In this document: one piece after another, positions 25,819 to 34,829 of the stretch | How positions within the stretch are numbered: the stretch's first letter is position 1 | How the letters are laid out: each line of letters begins with the position of its first letter | DNA from: Eshraghiella sp964405265 | GTDB taxonomy: Bacteria; Bacillota; Clostridia; Lachnospirales; Lachnospiraceae | Direction: 5' to 3' | DNA length: 64,000 nt | Assembly: GCA_964405265.1 (NCBI GenBank) | Contig: CAYONC010000005.1 | Location: 1-64,000, forward strand | The notes under the pieces: model-generated | The model's database searches: none | The model's input: only the letters and a program-made list of their open reading frames with translations | What the model was told of the DNA's origin: nothing | Position numbers and translations under genes: made by a program

Positions 25819-26973
25819 ATGGATTTTGCATTAGATAAAAAACATGAGATGGCGAGAACTCTTTTCAGAGAATTCGCACAGAACGAAGTAAAACCTCTGG
25901 CTCAGGAAGTGGATGAGACAGAAGAATTCCCTATGGAGACGCTTAAAAAAATGCAGAAGCTCGGATTCATGGGTATTCCGGTACCAAAGGAATATGGCGG
26001 ACAGGGCTGTGATCCTTTGACATACGCAATGTGTGTTGAAGAGTTATCCAAGGTATGCGGTACGACAGGCGTTGTTGTATCAGCACATACATCACTCTGC
26101 GTTGATCCTATCATGACATATGGTACGGAAGAACAGAAACAGAAATATGTAAGACCGCTTGCTTCAGGTGAGAAGCTTGGTGCCTTCGGTCTGACTGAAC
26201 CGGGTGCCGGAACGGATGCACAGGGAGTTCAGACCAAGGCTGTTCTTGACGGTGATGAATGGGTGCTCAACGGATCAAAATGTTTTATTACGAACGGTAA
26301 AGTAGCTGATATATATATTATCATTGCCGTTACTGACATTGTTGAAGACAAGAAGGGCAGAAAGAAAAAATTGTTCTCTGCATTTATCGTTGAAAAAGGA
26401 ACGCCGGGATTCTCATTCGGAACCAAGGAGAAGAAAATGGGTATCCGCGGATCCGCTACATATGAGCTTATATTCCAGGACTGCAGAATACCTAAGGAAA
26501 ACCTCTTAGGCCAGCAGGGTAAGGGCTTCCCTATTGCCATGCATACACTTGACGGCGGCCGTATAGGTATAGCTGCACAGGCTCTCGGTATTGCAGAAGG
26601 TGCACTTGAGACAACAATTGCATATGTAAAAGAGAGAAAACAGTTTGGACGCTCAATAGCTGCACAGCAGAATACACAGTTTATGCTTGCCGACATGGCT
26701 ACCAAGGTTGAGGCTGCACAGATGCTTGTATACAAAGCTGCAATGGCAAAGGCAACACAGAAGGTATATTCCGTTGAAGCTGCAATGGCAAAATTATATG
26801 CGGCAGAAGTTGCAATGGAAGTAACGACCAAGGCAGTACAGCTTCACGGCGGATACGGATACATCAGGGAATATGATGTGGAACGTATGATGCGTGATGC
26901 CAAGATTACGGAAATTTACGAAGGAACGTCTGAAGTTCAGAGAATGGTAATTTCCGCAGATTTATTAAAATAA
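25819..26973 (+). CDS. bcd: Butyryl-CoA dehydrogenase
   Basis: This flavoprotein reduces crotonyl-CoA to butyryl-CoA. With EtfAB it can bifurcate electrons from NADH to crotonyl-CoA and ferredoxin (known for the clostridial complex; inferred here). It has 384 residues with the acyl-CoA dehydrogenase fold. FAD/substrate segments are FGLTEPGAGTDAQG and CFITNG. The catalytic Glu lies in ITEIYEGTSEVQRMVIS near the C-terminus. Start after TGGAGGAA. The two Etf genes follow directly. Confidence 0.96.
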   Translation: MDFALDKKHEMARTLFREFAQNEVKPLAQEVDETEEFPMETLKKMQKLGFMGIPVPKEYGGQGCDPLTYAMCVEELSKVCGTTGVVVSAHTSLCVDPIMTYGTEEQKQKYVRPLASGEKLGAFGLTEPGAGTDAQGVQTKAVLDGDEWVLNGSKCFITNGKVADIYIIIAVTDIVEDKKGRKKKLFSAFIVEKGTPGFSFGTKEKKMGIRGSATYELIFQDCRIPKENLLGQQGKGFPIAMHTLDGGRIGIAAQALGIAEGALETTIAYVKERKQFGRSIAAQQNTQFMLADMATKVEAAQMLVYKAAMAKATQKVYSVEAAMAKLYAAEVAMEVTTKAVQLHGGYGYIREYDVERMMRDAKITEIYEGTSEVQRMVISADLLK

Positions 26974-26994
26974 GCTATTAAGGAGTGTATGACT

Positions 26995-27780
26995 GTGAAA
27001 ATCGTAGTATGTATTAAACAGGTTCCTGATACCAAGGGCGGAGTTAAATTCAACCCTGACGGAACACTTGACAGAGCTGCCATGCTTACAATTATGAATC
27101 CGGATGACAAAGCCGGTCTTGAAGCAGCACTTAGATTAAAAGACCAGTATGGTGCAGAAGTAACCGTACTTACAATGGGACTTCCAAAGGCAGAAGATGT
27201 GCTTCGTGAAGCCATTGCCATGGGAGCCGACAAAGGTATCCTTGTAACTGACAGGGTTCTCGGAGGTGCCGACACATGGGCAACATCAACAACTCTTGCC
27301 GGAGCATTAAGAAATCTTGAATATGATCTTATTATTACCGGACGTCAGGCAATTGACGGTGATACGGCACAGGTAGGACCGCAGATTTCAGAACATTTAG
27401 GACTTCCTGTAATATCTTATGCACAGGATATTAAGATTGATGGAGACAGCGTGATTGTAGAACGCCAGTTTGAAGACAGATATCATGTTTTAAAAGCTAA
27501 AATGCCATGTCTTGTAACTGCACTTGCAGAATTAAACGTACCGCGTTATATGACTCCGGGCGGAATTTTCGATGCGTGTGAAGCAGAAATTACCGTATGG
27601 GGAAGAGCAGACCTTAAGGACGTTGATGATTCAAATCTCGGACTTAAAGGTTCTCCTACCAAAATTGCAAAAGCATCTGATAAAGTAAGAAAAGGTGCCG
27701 GAGAAAAGGTTGCTTTTGATTCAGCTGATGAATCGGTTGATTACATCATGGGCAAGTTAAAGGAAAAACACGTAATCTAA
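26995..27780 (+). CDS. etfB: Electron transfer flavoprotein beta subunit
   Basis: This is the small subunit of the Etf partner of butyryl-CoA dehydrogenase, binding AMP or the bifurcating FAD. It has 261 residues from GTG 26995, starting (V)KIVVCIKQVPDT as usual for the family. ATG 26989 is also in frame but lies only three bases after AAGGAG, whereas the GTG has nine. The beta-Etf signature appears as LPVISYAQ and VERQFEDRYHVLKAKMPCLVT. It is followed 13 bases later by etfA. Confidence 0.94.
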   Translation: MKIVVCIKQVPDTKGGVKFNPDGTLDRAAMLTIMNPDDKAGLEAALRLKDQYGAEVTVLTMGLPKAEDVLREAIAMGADKGILVTDRVLGGADTWATSTTLAGALRNLEYDLIITGRQAIDGDTAQVGPQISEHLGLPVISYAQDIKIDGDSVIVERQFEDRYHVLKAKMPCLVTALAELNVPRYMTPGGIFDACEAEITVWGRADLKDVDDSNLGLKGSPTKIAKASDKVRKGAGEKVAFDSADESVDYIMGKLKEKHVI

Positions 27781-27793
27781 TTAAAAAGGAAAT

Positions 27794-28846
27794 GTGGTGA
27801 AAAAGATGGCTTTAGAAGAATTTAAAGGTGTATATATCTACGCAGAACAGGTAGATAATCAGATAAGCAGCATCGCTTTAGAATTACTCGGCAAAGCGAA
27901 GGATTTAGCAAAAGACTTAAATACTGACGTAACGGCAGTATTAATCGGTTCGGATGTAAAGGGTCTTGCAGACAGCCTTGCAGTATATGGTGCAGACCAT
28001 GTTATTGTTGTGGATGATCCTGAATTGAAGGATTACAGAACCGAGCCTTATACACATGCACTCGCATCTGTAATTAAAGAATACAAGCCGGAAATAATGT
28101 TAGTAGGAGCAACGGCAATCGGACGAGACCTTGGTCCGCGCGTATCTGCAAGAGTTGAAACAGGTCTTACGGCAGACTGTACATTACTTGAAATCGGTGA
28201 TTTCCCACTGGTTGCAGTTCCTAACCAGGAACAGCTTCATAACCAGCTGTTAATGACACGTCCTGCATTTGGCGGTAATACGATAGCGACAATTGCCTGC
28301 CCATATAACAGGCCGCAGATGGCAACCGTACGTCCGGGCGTTATGCAGAAGATTGCTCCGATTGAAGGAGCCAAGGCAGACGTGATTGAATTTAATCCTG
28401 GATTTACTCCGGATAACAAATATGTTGAAATTCTTGAAATCGTTAAGTCGGTTGCAGAAACGGTAGACATATCAGAAGCCAAGATACTTGTATCAGGCGG
28501 ACGTGGTGTAGGCAGTGCCGAGAACTTTAAGCTCCTTGAAGAGCTTGCAGAGGTTATCGGCGGCACGGTTTCATGTTCAAGGGCAGTTGTTGATAACGGC
28601 TGGCTTCCAAAAGACCTTCAGGTAGGACAGACCGGCAAAACGGTTCGCCCTAATGTATATTTTGCAATCGGTATTTCAGGTGCCATTCAGCATACGGCAG
28701 GTATGGAAGAGTCTGATATCATAATTGCAATCAATAAAGATGAAACAGCACCTATATTTGATGTTGCTGATTACGGAATTGTCGGAGACCTTAATAAGAT
28801 TGTTCCGGCACTTACGGCTCAGCTCAAAGCTGAATTAAACAAATAA
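27794..28846 (+). CDS. etfA: Electron transfer flavoprotein alpha subunit
   Basis: This FAD-binding large Etf subunit passes electrons to Bcd. It has 350 residues. The C-terminal FAD domain shows SGGRGVGSAENFKLLEELA, QVGQTGKTVRPNVYFAIGISGAIQH and AINKDETAPIFDVADYGIVGD, all family hallmarks. The start is uncertain among GTG 27794, GTG 27797 and ATG 27806. AAAAAGGA at 27783-27790 fits the second GTG best. It is the last gene of the butyrate operon and is closed by a strong terminator. Confidence 0.94.
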   Translation: MVKKMALEEFKGVYIYAEQVDNQISSIALELLGKAKDLAKDLNTDVTAVLIGSDVKGLADSLAVYGADHVIVVDDPELKDYRTEPYTHALASVIKEYKPEIMLVGATAIGRDLGPRVSARVETGLTADCTLLEIGDFPLVAVPNQEQLHNQLLMTRPAFGGNTIATIACPYNRPQMATVRPGVMQKIAPIEGAKADVIEFNPGFTPDNKYVEILEIVKSVAETVDISEAKILVSGGRGVGSAENFKLLEELAEVIGGTVSCSRAVVDNGWLPKDLQVGQTGKTVRPNVYFAIGISGAIQHTAGMEESDIIIAINKDETAPIFDVADYGIVGDLNKIVPALTAQLKAELNK

Positions 28847-28858
28847 TACAGAAATCAT

Positions 28859-28892
28859 GATACCGCTCCGTTAACAGGGGCGGTATCTTTTT
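28859..28892 (+). terminator. Terminator of the butyrate operon
   Basis: An 11-bp stem with one G-U pair (28859-28869 with 28877-28887) is followed directly by TTTTT (28888-28892). It lies 12 bases after the etfA stop. Confidence 0.9.
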
Positions 28893-28909
28893 CAACGGAT
28901 AATTGCGGG

Positions 28910-30169
28910 GTGCGGAATTTGGAATACATTATTTTAAATGATGAAAATAAAAAATGCTATATTGATACTGTTGAAAAATGGAATGAAATAATAAAAAAGA
29001 CTGATTTATACGGTATATTTGATTTTGAAAAAAGAAAAAATGACAGATATGAATTTGCGGGATATTTTTTTAACGTGAATGATATCAAAAAAATGAAAGT
29101 AACCGATACGGGTTCATATATACAGCTGTACATGAGACATCCGGAGCCTGTATTGAAAAACGGTAACACGGAGGAACTGGTTGATGAAATAATCGGATGC
29201 ATATATGACAGAACAGCATTAAAATGGGATTTTACGGACTGCATCCTGAGTATTGACAGCCCTGAGGCAAAATTAAAATATCTGGAAATAATCGAGAGTA
29301 CCGATATAGCAGAGGTGCCTGATGAAATATATGATAAGCTCACGGATATAGCGCTTTATGCAAAGTACCGCAACATAAAAATTATTAATGATATTTTTTC
29401 TGATGACAGATTTAAGATGCCGGAAAATCCGGATATGGACAGGCTCTCAGAAGCAGATGCTGATAAAAAAGTACATTATCTGAATAACGTACGTCAGATT
29501 AAGGAGATTTTTGAAAAATGCGGAGATACAATGGATAAATTTCTGTCTTTGCATAATATATATACGAAGCCTGTTACCGCAGCACTTACGGATATCAATC
29601 CTGTATTATATATTACCGAACCTGAAATCAAAAAAATTAATTTCGCACAGCTTGCGGAAAATTATATGACAGAGAATCAGCCGGAAACAGGAATGAAGGC
29701 AGGCTATCTCCACAGGGAGAGGGCGGGAGATGCCGTTATAAGGGAACTCGGATGCCTTACGGATGAAATTATACAGGCTGGATTTGAAGATATTATTCCG
29801 GACAGCCGTAAATTAGAAAAATGTCATACGGAACTTATGGAACTGTGCGGACGTATAGCAACGGGAATAATGAATGTTCCGGATATATTTTCGGATTCAG
29901 AGTGCAGGAAGATACCTGAACTGCTTCAGGGTATAATAAAATGTCCGGGTTTCAGGAATGAAGCTGCGGAATACCTTAATAAAATCATATCTGCATATAA
30001 CTGTGGTATATATGACAGGATGGAGCTGTCTGATATATTTTCCGGCTGGGTTGAAGGATATTCAACTGAATTCAGAAGATGTGTAAAATATATATCAGAA
30101 GATAATATTGAATTTATATCACGCTTTCTTTCTGAAAAGGAGATAAAGGTGCTGCATGAATGTATGTAA
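28910..30169 (+). CDS. Protein of unknown function, 419 residues
   Basis: I do not recognise this protein. It has 419 residues, is rich in Ile, Lys, Asp, Glu and Tyr, and has no signal peptide, membrane segment or obvious nucleotide-binding motif, so it is probably cytoplasmic. The second half looks largely helical, with scattered Cys (such as LMELCGR and IIKCPGF). The start is GTG 28910 or TTG 28919, neither with a good ribosome binding site. It begins only 17 bases after the U-tract of the butyrate operon terminator, so it probably depends on read-through or a weak promoter. A strong terminator closes it. Confidence 0.7.
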   Translation: MRNLEYIILNDENKKCYIDTVEKWNEIIKKTDLYGIFDFEKRKNDRYEFAGYFFNVNDIKKMKVTDTGSYIQLYMRHPEPVLKNGNTEELVDEIIGCIYDRTALKWDFTDCILSIDSPEAKLKYLEIIESTDIAEVPDEIYDKLTDIALYAKYRNIKIINDIFSDDRFKMPENPDMDRLSEADADKKVHYLNNVRQIKEIFEKCGDTMDKFLSLHNIYTKPVTAALTDINPVLYITEPEIKKINFAQLAENYMTENQPETGMKAGYLHRERAGDAVIRELGCLTDEIIQAGFEDIIPDSRKLEKCHTELMELCGRIATGIMNVPDIFSDSECRKIPELLQGIIKCPGFRNEAAEYLNKIISAYNCGIYDRMELSDIFSGWVEGYSTEFRRCVKYISEDNIEFISRFLSEKEIKVLHECM

Positions 30170-30171
30170 AT

Positions 30172-30202
30172 AAAAAATCCGGGCAGGGTCCCGGATTTTT
30201 TT
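30172..30202. terminator. Bidirectional terminator
   Basis: AAAAAATCCGGG (30172-30183) pairs with CCCGGATTTTTT (30190-30201) around a six-base loop, with T-runs on both strands. It separates the convergent unknown gene and the ABC transporter gene. Confidence 0.9.
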
Positions 30203-30212
30203 GATTATAATT

Positions 30213-32849
30213 TTATTCTGTTCTTAATGCTTCAACAGGGTCTTTTCTGGAAGCTACCCCTGCCGGAATAAGACCTGCAATGAGCGTAAGGCATACACTT
30301 ATTATTACAAGTATGACCGCACCCTGTGCCGGAAGTACGGAACGTATTGAAAGACCGGTTGCTGTCTTTAAAATAATGTTAATCGGAATATTGATGAGCA
30401 TTGTTATGCCGATTCCGAGCAGACCCGAAATAAGTCCTACAATCATTGTCTCTGCATTAAACACTCTTGATATATCGTGCTTTGATGCACCGATACTTCT
30501 TAATATTCCTATTTCCTTGGTTCTTTCCAAAACAGAAATATATGTTATTATTCCAATCATTATTGAGGATACAACAAGTGATATCGACACAAAGGCAATG
30601 AGTACATATGATATTGCTTTAATTACCGTGCTTATTGATGACATCATCAATCCGATGTAATCAGTATAGGATATTACAAGGCTGTCCATGCCTTCTGCCG
30701 TCATTTTGTCATTATATCCGTCGATAATGTCCGATATGCTGTCTTTTGAAGCAAAATCTCTGGCATATATGTTAATGGAAGACGGAACCGACTTATCTGC
30801 ATATCCGAGTTTTTCGAGATTATCTTCCAGTGTTGATGAGCTTGCCTGCAAGACTTTTGACTGGAACATTTCGATTATCATTTCTTCCGTCATATTCTGT
30901 ATGTATGACTGAATCATCTGCTGCTGTTCATCAGGAAGGGTTGCTATGTAAGCTTTTATGTCATCGATTGAAAGCTCTGTTACGTCGTTTGAAAACGGAA
31001 GCGACGTAAATACATCCGTATCAGGATTGTTAAGCTGATTTTTAACAATATCGGTTTCGGCAGTTTTTTCAATTATATAATCAACAAGTGCCGATGTATA
31101 TCCGACTGAGCCGGTTATTGATGTTGCAACGGCATTTTCATTGGCTACGACGATACCTGACACCTTTAACTCTATTCCGTTGTCGATAAGCTCTTTCACA
31201 TAAGCTTCACTTCCCGACATATCCGTATATGTACCGGTTTCCTCATTGTACTGGTAATAAGATGAAGGAAGTACAAGTCTGAACGTAAGGTTTAAAAGGT
31301 CATCATATGAGTAGCTTGTCGGCTTATCGTCAAGGATGCTTGAGGCATCCATGTTAATGAGCAGATTTTTAAGCTCTGATGAGTTCCTGATGCCGAGTGC
31401 ATACAGTGCAAGGTCGGTTATCTGGTAATTCTTGTCAGCTACAATGACAATTTCGTTATAGGCTTCCGGCCAGCTGCCTGCAACGACATAATACTGTGAC
31501 TCCAGAAGTTCACGGTTATCAATCATCTGTGTCCACATGTCAGTGTTGCCGAATGTGGTTCCGAGGGTGGAAGACATGGTGTCTTCGGTAATCCCAAGGA
31601 CATCCTGATAAAAAGTGCTCGGATTTACCTTGTTAATGCCATCTGAATAATCAGGGGCATATATATTGAGCGGTACATCATACTGATACTGTATGTCAAG
31701 CACATAATCATTAATGTTGCAGTCGCTGCTTTCAAAGTAATCCTTAAGCTCTTTAAGGCTGTTTGTCTTAACCTCCGTAAGCATCGTGTTGAGAAGCTGG
31801 CTGATTATCGGGCTTGCATAGATTTTGCCATCTTCCCTGCCTTCTATTGTGGGAGTCTTGCCCATCATGCTTTCCATCATGCTTGAAAAATCAATGCTTT
31901 CGTTCTCTATGGTAATTGGATAGGTTGATACCGTATCCTCCTGTACGCGGTTGATGTAATTCTGGAAACCGGTGGACAGCGAGAGAATTAGAGCTATACC
32001 TATTATTCCTATGCTGCCTGCAAATGAAGTAAGGAACGTTCTTCCTTTTTTTGTAAGAAGATTTTTAAAGCTCAGTGACAGGGCGGTAAAAAATGACATT
32101 GATACACGTTCTTTTTTTACCTTTACGGGTTTTGCAGCCGCTGTACTATTTTGTAATGCTGTTTCTTCATTGTGATATGGGTTGGAATCGTCCGTTACCT
32201 TTCCGTCCAGAAGTCTGATGATTCTGCCGGAATATTCTTCTGCAAGCTCCGCATTATGCGTAACCATTATTATTAGCTTGTCCGATGATATCTTTTTTAA
32301 AATTTTCATTATCTGGACACTTGTTTCGGAATCCAGTGCACCTGTAGGTTCATCGGCAAGAATTATATCAGGGTCATTGACAAGCGCTCTTGCAATTGCC
32401 ACACGCTGCATCTGTCCGCCGGACATCTGATTTGGCTTTTTGTGAAGCTGATCACCGAGACCTACATTTTCAAGCGCTTCAATGGCACGTTTCCTTCTCT
32501 CTGTCCTGGATACGCCGGACAATGTAAGTGCAAGTTCCACATTGGCAAGAACGGTCTGATGAGGAATAAGGTTATAGCTTTGGAATACGAAGCCTATTTT
32601 ATGATTGCGGTATGAATCCCAGTCGCGTGCTTTGAATTCCCGTGTAGAACGTCCGGAAATTATCAGATCACCTTCTGTATATCTGTCAAGTCCGCCAATT
32701 ATGTTAAGCATGGTAGTCTTTCCGCAGCCTGACTGTCCGAGAATGGATACAAATTCATGTTCACGGAATTCTATGCTTATGCCCTTTAGGGCATTGACGG
32801 TTGTATCACCGGAGGAATAATTCTTGGTGATATTTTTTAATTCTAACAT
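30213..32849 (-). CDS. ABC transporter ATP-binding/permease fusion (MacB-like)
   Basis: This 878-residue protein joins an ABC ATPase (residues 1-225) to an FtsX-type permease. The ATPase has Walker A GQSGCGKT, signature MSGGQMQR, Walker B ILADEPTGALD and the H-loop VTHN. The permease has one membrane helix near 275-297, a large extracytoplasmic domain of about 450 residues and three C-terminal helices (about 760-870). This layout matches mechanotransmission exporters (MacB/LolCDE group) that act on extracytoplasmic substrates such as lipids or antimicrobial peptides. The gene stands alone with its own promoter, and no regulator or membrane-fusion partner is adjacent. The substrate is unknown. 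Confidence 0.88.
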   Translation of the reverse strand: MLELKNITKNYSSGDTTVNALKGISIEFREHEFVSILGQSGCGKTTMLNIIGGLDRYTEGDLIISGRSTREFKARDWDSYRNHKIGFVFQSYNLIPHQTVLANVELALTLSGVSRTERRKRAIEALENVGLGDQLHKKPNQMSGGQMQRVAIARALVNDPDIILADEPTGALDSETSVQIMKILKKISSDKLIIMVTHNAELAEEYSGRIIRLLDGKVTDDSNPYHNEETALQNSTAAAKPVKVKKERVSMSFFTALSLSFKNLLTKKGRTFLTSFAGSIGIIGIALILSLSTGFQNYINRVQEDTVSTYPITIENESIDFSSMMESMMGKTPTIEGREDGKIYASPIISQLLNTMLTEVKTNSLKELKDYFESSDCNINDYVLDIQYQYDVPLNIYAPDYSDGINKVNPSTFYQDVLGITEDTMSSTLGTTFGNTDMWTQMIDNRELLESQYYVVAGSWPEAYNEIVIVADKNYQITDLALYALGIRNSSELKNLLINMDASSILDDKPTSYSYDDLLNLTFRLVLPSSYYQYNEETGTYTDMSGSEAYVKELIDNGIELKVSGIVVANENAVATSITGSVGYTSALVDYIIEKTAETDIVKNQLNNPDTDVFTSLPFSNDVTELSIDDIKAYIATLPDEQQQMIQSYIQNMTEEMIIEMFQSKVLQASSSTLEDNLEKLGYADKSVPSSINIYARDFASKDSISDIIDGYNDKMTAEGMDSLVISYTDYIGLMMSSISTVIKAISYVLIAFVSISLVVSSIMIGIITYISVLERTKEIGILRSIGASKHDISRVFNAETMIVGLISGLLGIGITMLINIPINIILKTATGLSIRSVLPAQGAVILVIISVCLTLIAGLIPAGVASRKDPVEALRTE

Positions 32850-32879
32850 TTTAAGCCTCCTCGTATTGAAATTCAGTTC

Positions 32880-32888
32880 ATTGTATCA
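32880..32888 (-). promoter_or_regulatory. Extended -10 promoter of the ABC fusion gene
   Basis: The minus strand reads TGATACAAT (32888-32880), an extended -10 (TGnTAnAAT) about 30 bases before the start. The upstream DNA is very A+T rich and offers no clear -35. AGGAGG precedes the start codon. Confidence 0.5.
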
Positions 32889-32958
32889 TATATTACATCC
32901 AAAAAAAATTAAATATTTATAAAATAAATAAAATTTTCTTCTAATATCATTTTTTGTG

Positions 32959-32967
32959 TGCTATAAT
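32959..32967 (+). promoter_or_regulatory. Extended -10 promoter of the deacetylase gene
   Basis: TGCTATAAT (32959-32967) is a perfect extended -10 element with a weak TTCTAA near -35. It lies about 40 bases before the deacetylase start. Confidence 0.6.
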
Positions 32968-33008
32968 ATTGTTGCGTTTGTTGTATGAATTGTGAAAGGA
33001 CATGTGCG

Positions 33009-34004
33009 ATGAACAGTGACGAGGATAAGATTTCCGCGCAGGATGCAAGAAGAAAAAGGATTAATCTGTATAAGAAGATAATTATATATACGGTAGTGAC
33101 AATGATACTGCTTCCGACAGTTTTGTGTATAATACTTTTCTGCCGCGTCAACAGAATGTCTGACGAAATTTCTGAACTTAAGAGTATGATTACGGCAATG
33201 GAGAAGACATCAGACACAGCTGATAATGTTACGGAACCCGTGATGGAAGAGCAGTCTGATAAGGAGAACGAGGCAGAGACGGATGGAACAATGTATGTGC
33301 GTCCGATAGAATCGAGACCGGCTGAGCAGGAGACTACATCCGGCGAAGGCAGTATGGAGCGTATCCTTGTTCAGAATGCCGTTGCAGAAGGCAGGAAGGT
33401 TGTATATCTTACAATAGATGACGGACCGAGTGCCAATACGGACCGTCTGCTTGACGTACTTAAGAAATATGACGTGAAGGTAACTTTTTTTGTGATATCC
33501 AATCCTAAGTATGAGGCTGCATATTCCCGGATAGTGAGTGAAGGGCATACACTCGCAATGCACACGTTTTCTCATGATTATGAGACCGTATACGGCAGTC
33601 TTGATAATTTTATTGATGAAGTTGAGAAACTGAGAACCTATCTTAAAGACGTTACGGGAGTAACTCCGTACATATTCCGTTTTCCCGGAGGCTCAAGCAA
33701 CAGCATGACGAAGCTGCCGATTACTACATTTATTAAGTATCTTGATAAATCGGATACGGTTTACTACGACTGGAATGTGTCTTCCGGCGACGGAGGAAGT
33801 ATGCAATTGACATCTGAGCAGATTTATAATAATGTAATCAGTGGAATTGAAAAAAATCAGGTGTCGGTTGTTCTTATGCATGATTCAGAATACAAGGAGA
33901 CGACACTTGAAGCAATACCGGCAATAATAGAGAAGCTGCAGGAAATGAATGCACTGATATTGCCGATTACGTCAGGTACAGAACCCGTACATCACAATAT
34001 TTAA
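33009..34004 (+). CDS. Membrane-anchored polysaccharide deacetylase
   Basis: This 331-residue enzyme probably removes acetyl groups from peptidoglycan or another cell-wall glycan outside the membrane. A single N-terminal helix (about 21-45) acts as anchor, followed by a coiled-coil-like segment and an acidic Ser/Thr/Glu linker. The NodB domain runs from about 130 to the end: LTIDDGPS (catalytic Asp and metal Asp), HTFSHDY (two metal His) and RFPGGS. ATG 33009 is preferred (AAAGGA eight bases upstream); an in-frame ATG at 32985 lacks one. It precedes a bactofilin gene by 18 bases, so a joint envelope role is plausible. Confidence 0.88.
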   Translation: MNSDEDKISAQDARRKRINLYKKIIIYTVVTMILLPTVLCIILFCRVNRMSDEISELKSMITAMEKTSDTADNVTEPVMEEQSDKENEAETDGTMYVRPIESRPAEQETTSGEGSMERILVQNAVAEGRKVVYLTIDDGPSANTDRLLDVLKKYDVKVTFFVISNPKYEAAYSRIVSEGHTLAMHTFSHDYETVYGSLDNFIDEVEKLRTYLKDVTGVTPYIFRFPGGSSNSMTKLPITTFIKYLDKSDTVYYDWNVSSGDGGSMQLTSEQIYNNVISGIEKNQVSVVLMHDSEYKETTLEAIPAIIEKLQEMNALILPITSGTEPVHHNI

Positions 34005-34022
34005 TCAGGAGGATTAAGACAA

Positions 34023-34829
34023 ATGGGCTTTTTTAAGGAATTTAAACAGGATTTATCCCAGGCGGTTAACGAACTTACGGAGGATGCTGCCAGAATGACC
34101 GTTCCGGATGATGATGTTATGGTTGATACATTGAATGAAGAACCGGAGGAGTCTGTTATGGAGGAAGAGATGAATTCAATAATAGACAGCCTCAATGGAA
34201 TTGGAACGGCAGGACAGGAAGAACAGCCTGAAATTAAGCAGCCGGAAGAAGCAGCACAGCCGGAAGAAGCAGCACAGCCGGAAAAAGCGGCACAGCCGGA
34301 GGTTAAGAAACCGGTCAGAAAGGAGAAGAAGGAAACCGTGAAAGAGGAACAGGTTAAGGAATCTGATGAATCTACACCAGATGAGACTACAATAATAACG
34401 AAAGGACTTAAGATAAACGGTAATGTTGAATCTGATGGTTCAATAGAGCTTCTCGGTTCAGTGGAAGGTAATGTTACATGTAAGGGCAAGCTTGTTATCA
34501 GCGGTATTGTTACGGGTAACACGGAATCAGCAGAATTTTTCTCAAATAATGCAAGAATTAACGGAGATGTTAAGTGCAAGGGTTCGGTTAAGGTCGGCTC
34601 CGGCACTGTAATTATAGGCAATCTTTCTGCAACATCCGCAGTTATTGCAGGTGCCGTTAAAGGCAATATTGATGTTCACGGACCGGTACTTATTGATTCA
34701 ACGGCAATACTTTTGGGAGACATAAAATCCGAATATGTGCAGATTAACCGGGGTGCAGCTCTTGAAGGTGTTGTATCACAGTGCTATTCTGACAATGACC
34801 CTACAAAATGGTTTGGAGCACTTAAATAA
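34023..34829 (+). CDS. Bactofilin (polymer-forming cytoskeletal protein)
   Basis: This 268-residue protein has a long acidic N-terminal region and a right-handed beta-helical bactofilin domain (about 120-235) built of short repeats such as IKGLKINGNVESDGSIELLG and GNVTCKGKLVISG. Bactofilins polymerise without nucleotide and position cell-wall enzymes. Three copies of a PEEAAQ-type hexapeptide (34239-34292 in DNA) are followed by a basic KKPVRKEKKE stretch. It lies between a glycan deacetylase and pyrH, and its stop overlaps the pyrH start (TAATG). Confidence 0.87.
   Translation: MGFFKEFKQDLSQAVNELTEDAARMTVPDDDVMVDTLNEEPEESVMEEEMNSIIDSLNGIGTAGQEEQPEIKQPEEAAQPEEAAQPEKAAQPEVKKPVRKEKKETVKEEQVKESDESTPDETTIITKGLKINGNVESDGSIELLGSVEGNVTCKGKLVISGIVTGNTESAEFFSNNARINGDVKCKGSVKVGSGTVIIGNLSATSAVIAGAVKGNIDVHGPVLIDSTAILLGDIKSEYVQINRGAALEGVVSQCYSDNDPTKWFGALK
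34239..34302 (+). repeat. 18-bp tandem repeat inside the bactofilin gene
   Basis: The unit CAGCCGGAAGAAGCAGCA begins at 34239, 34257 and 34275 (the last with two changes), and a partial unit begins at 34293. It encodes the QPEEAA linker repeats. Confidence 0.8.
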
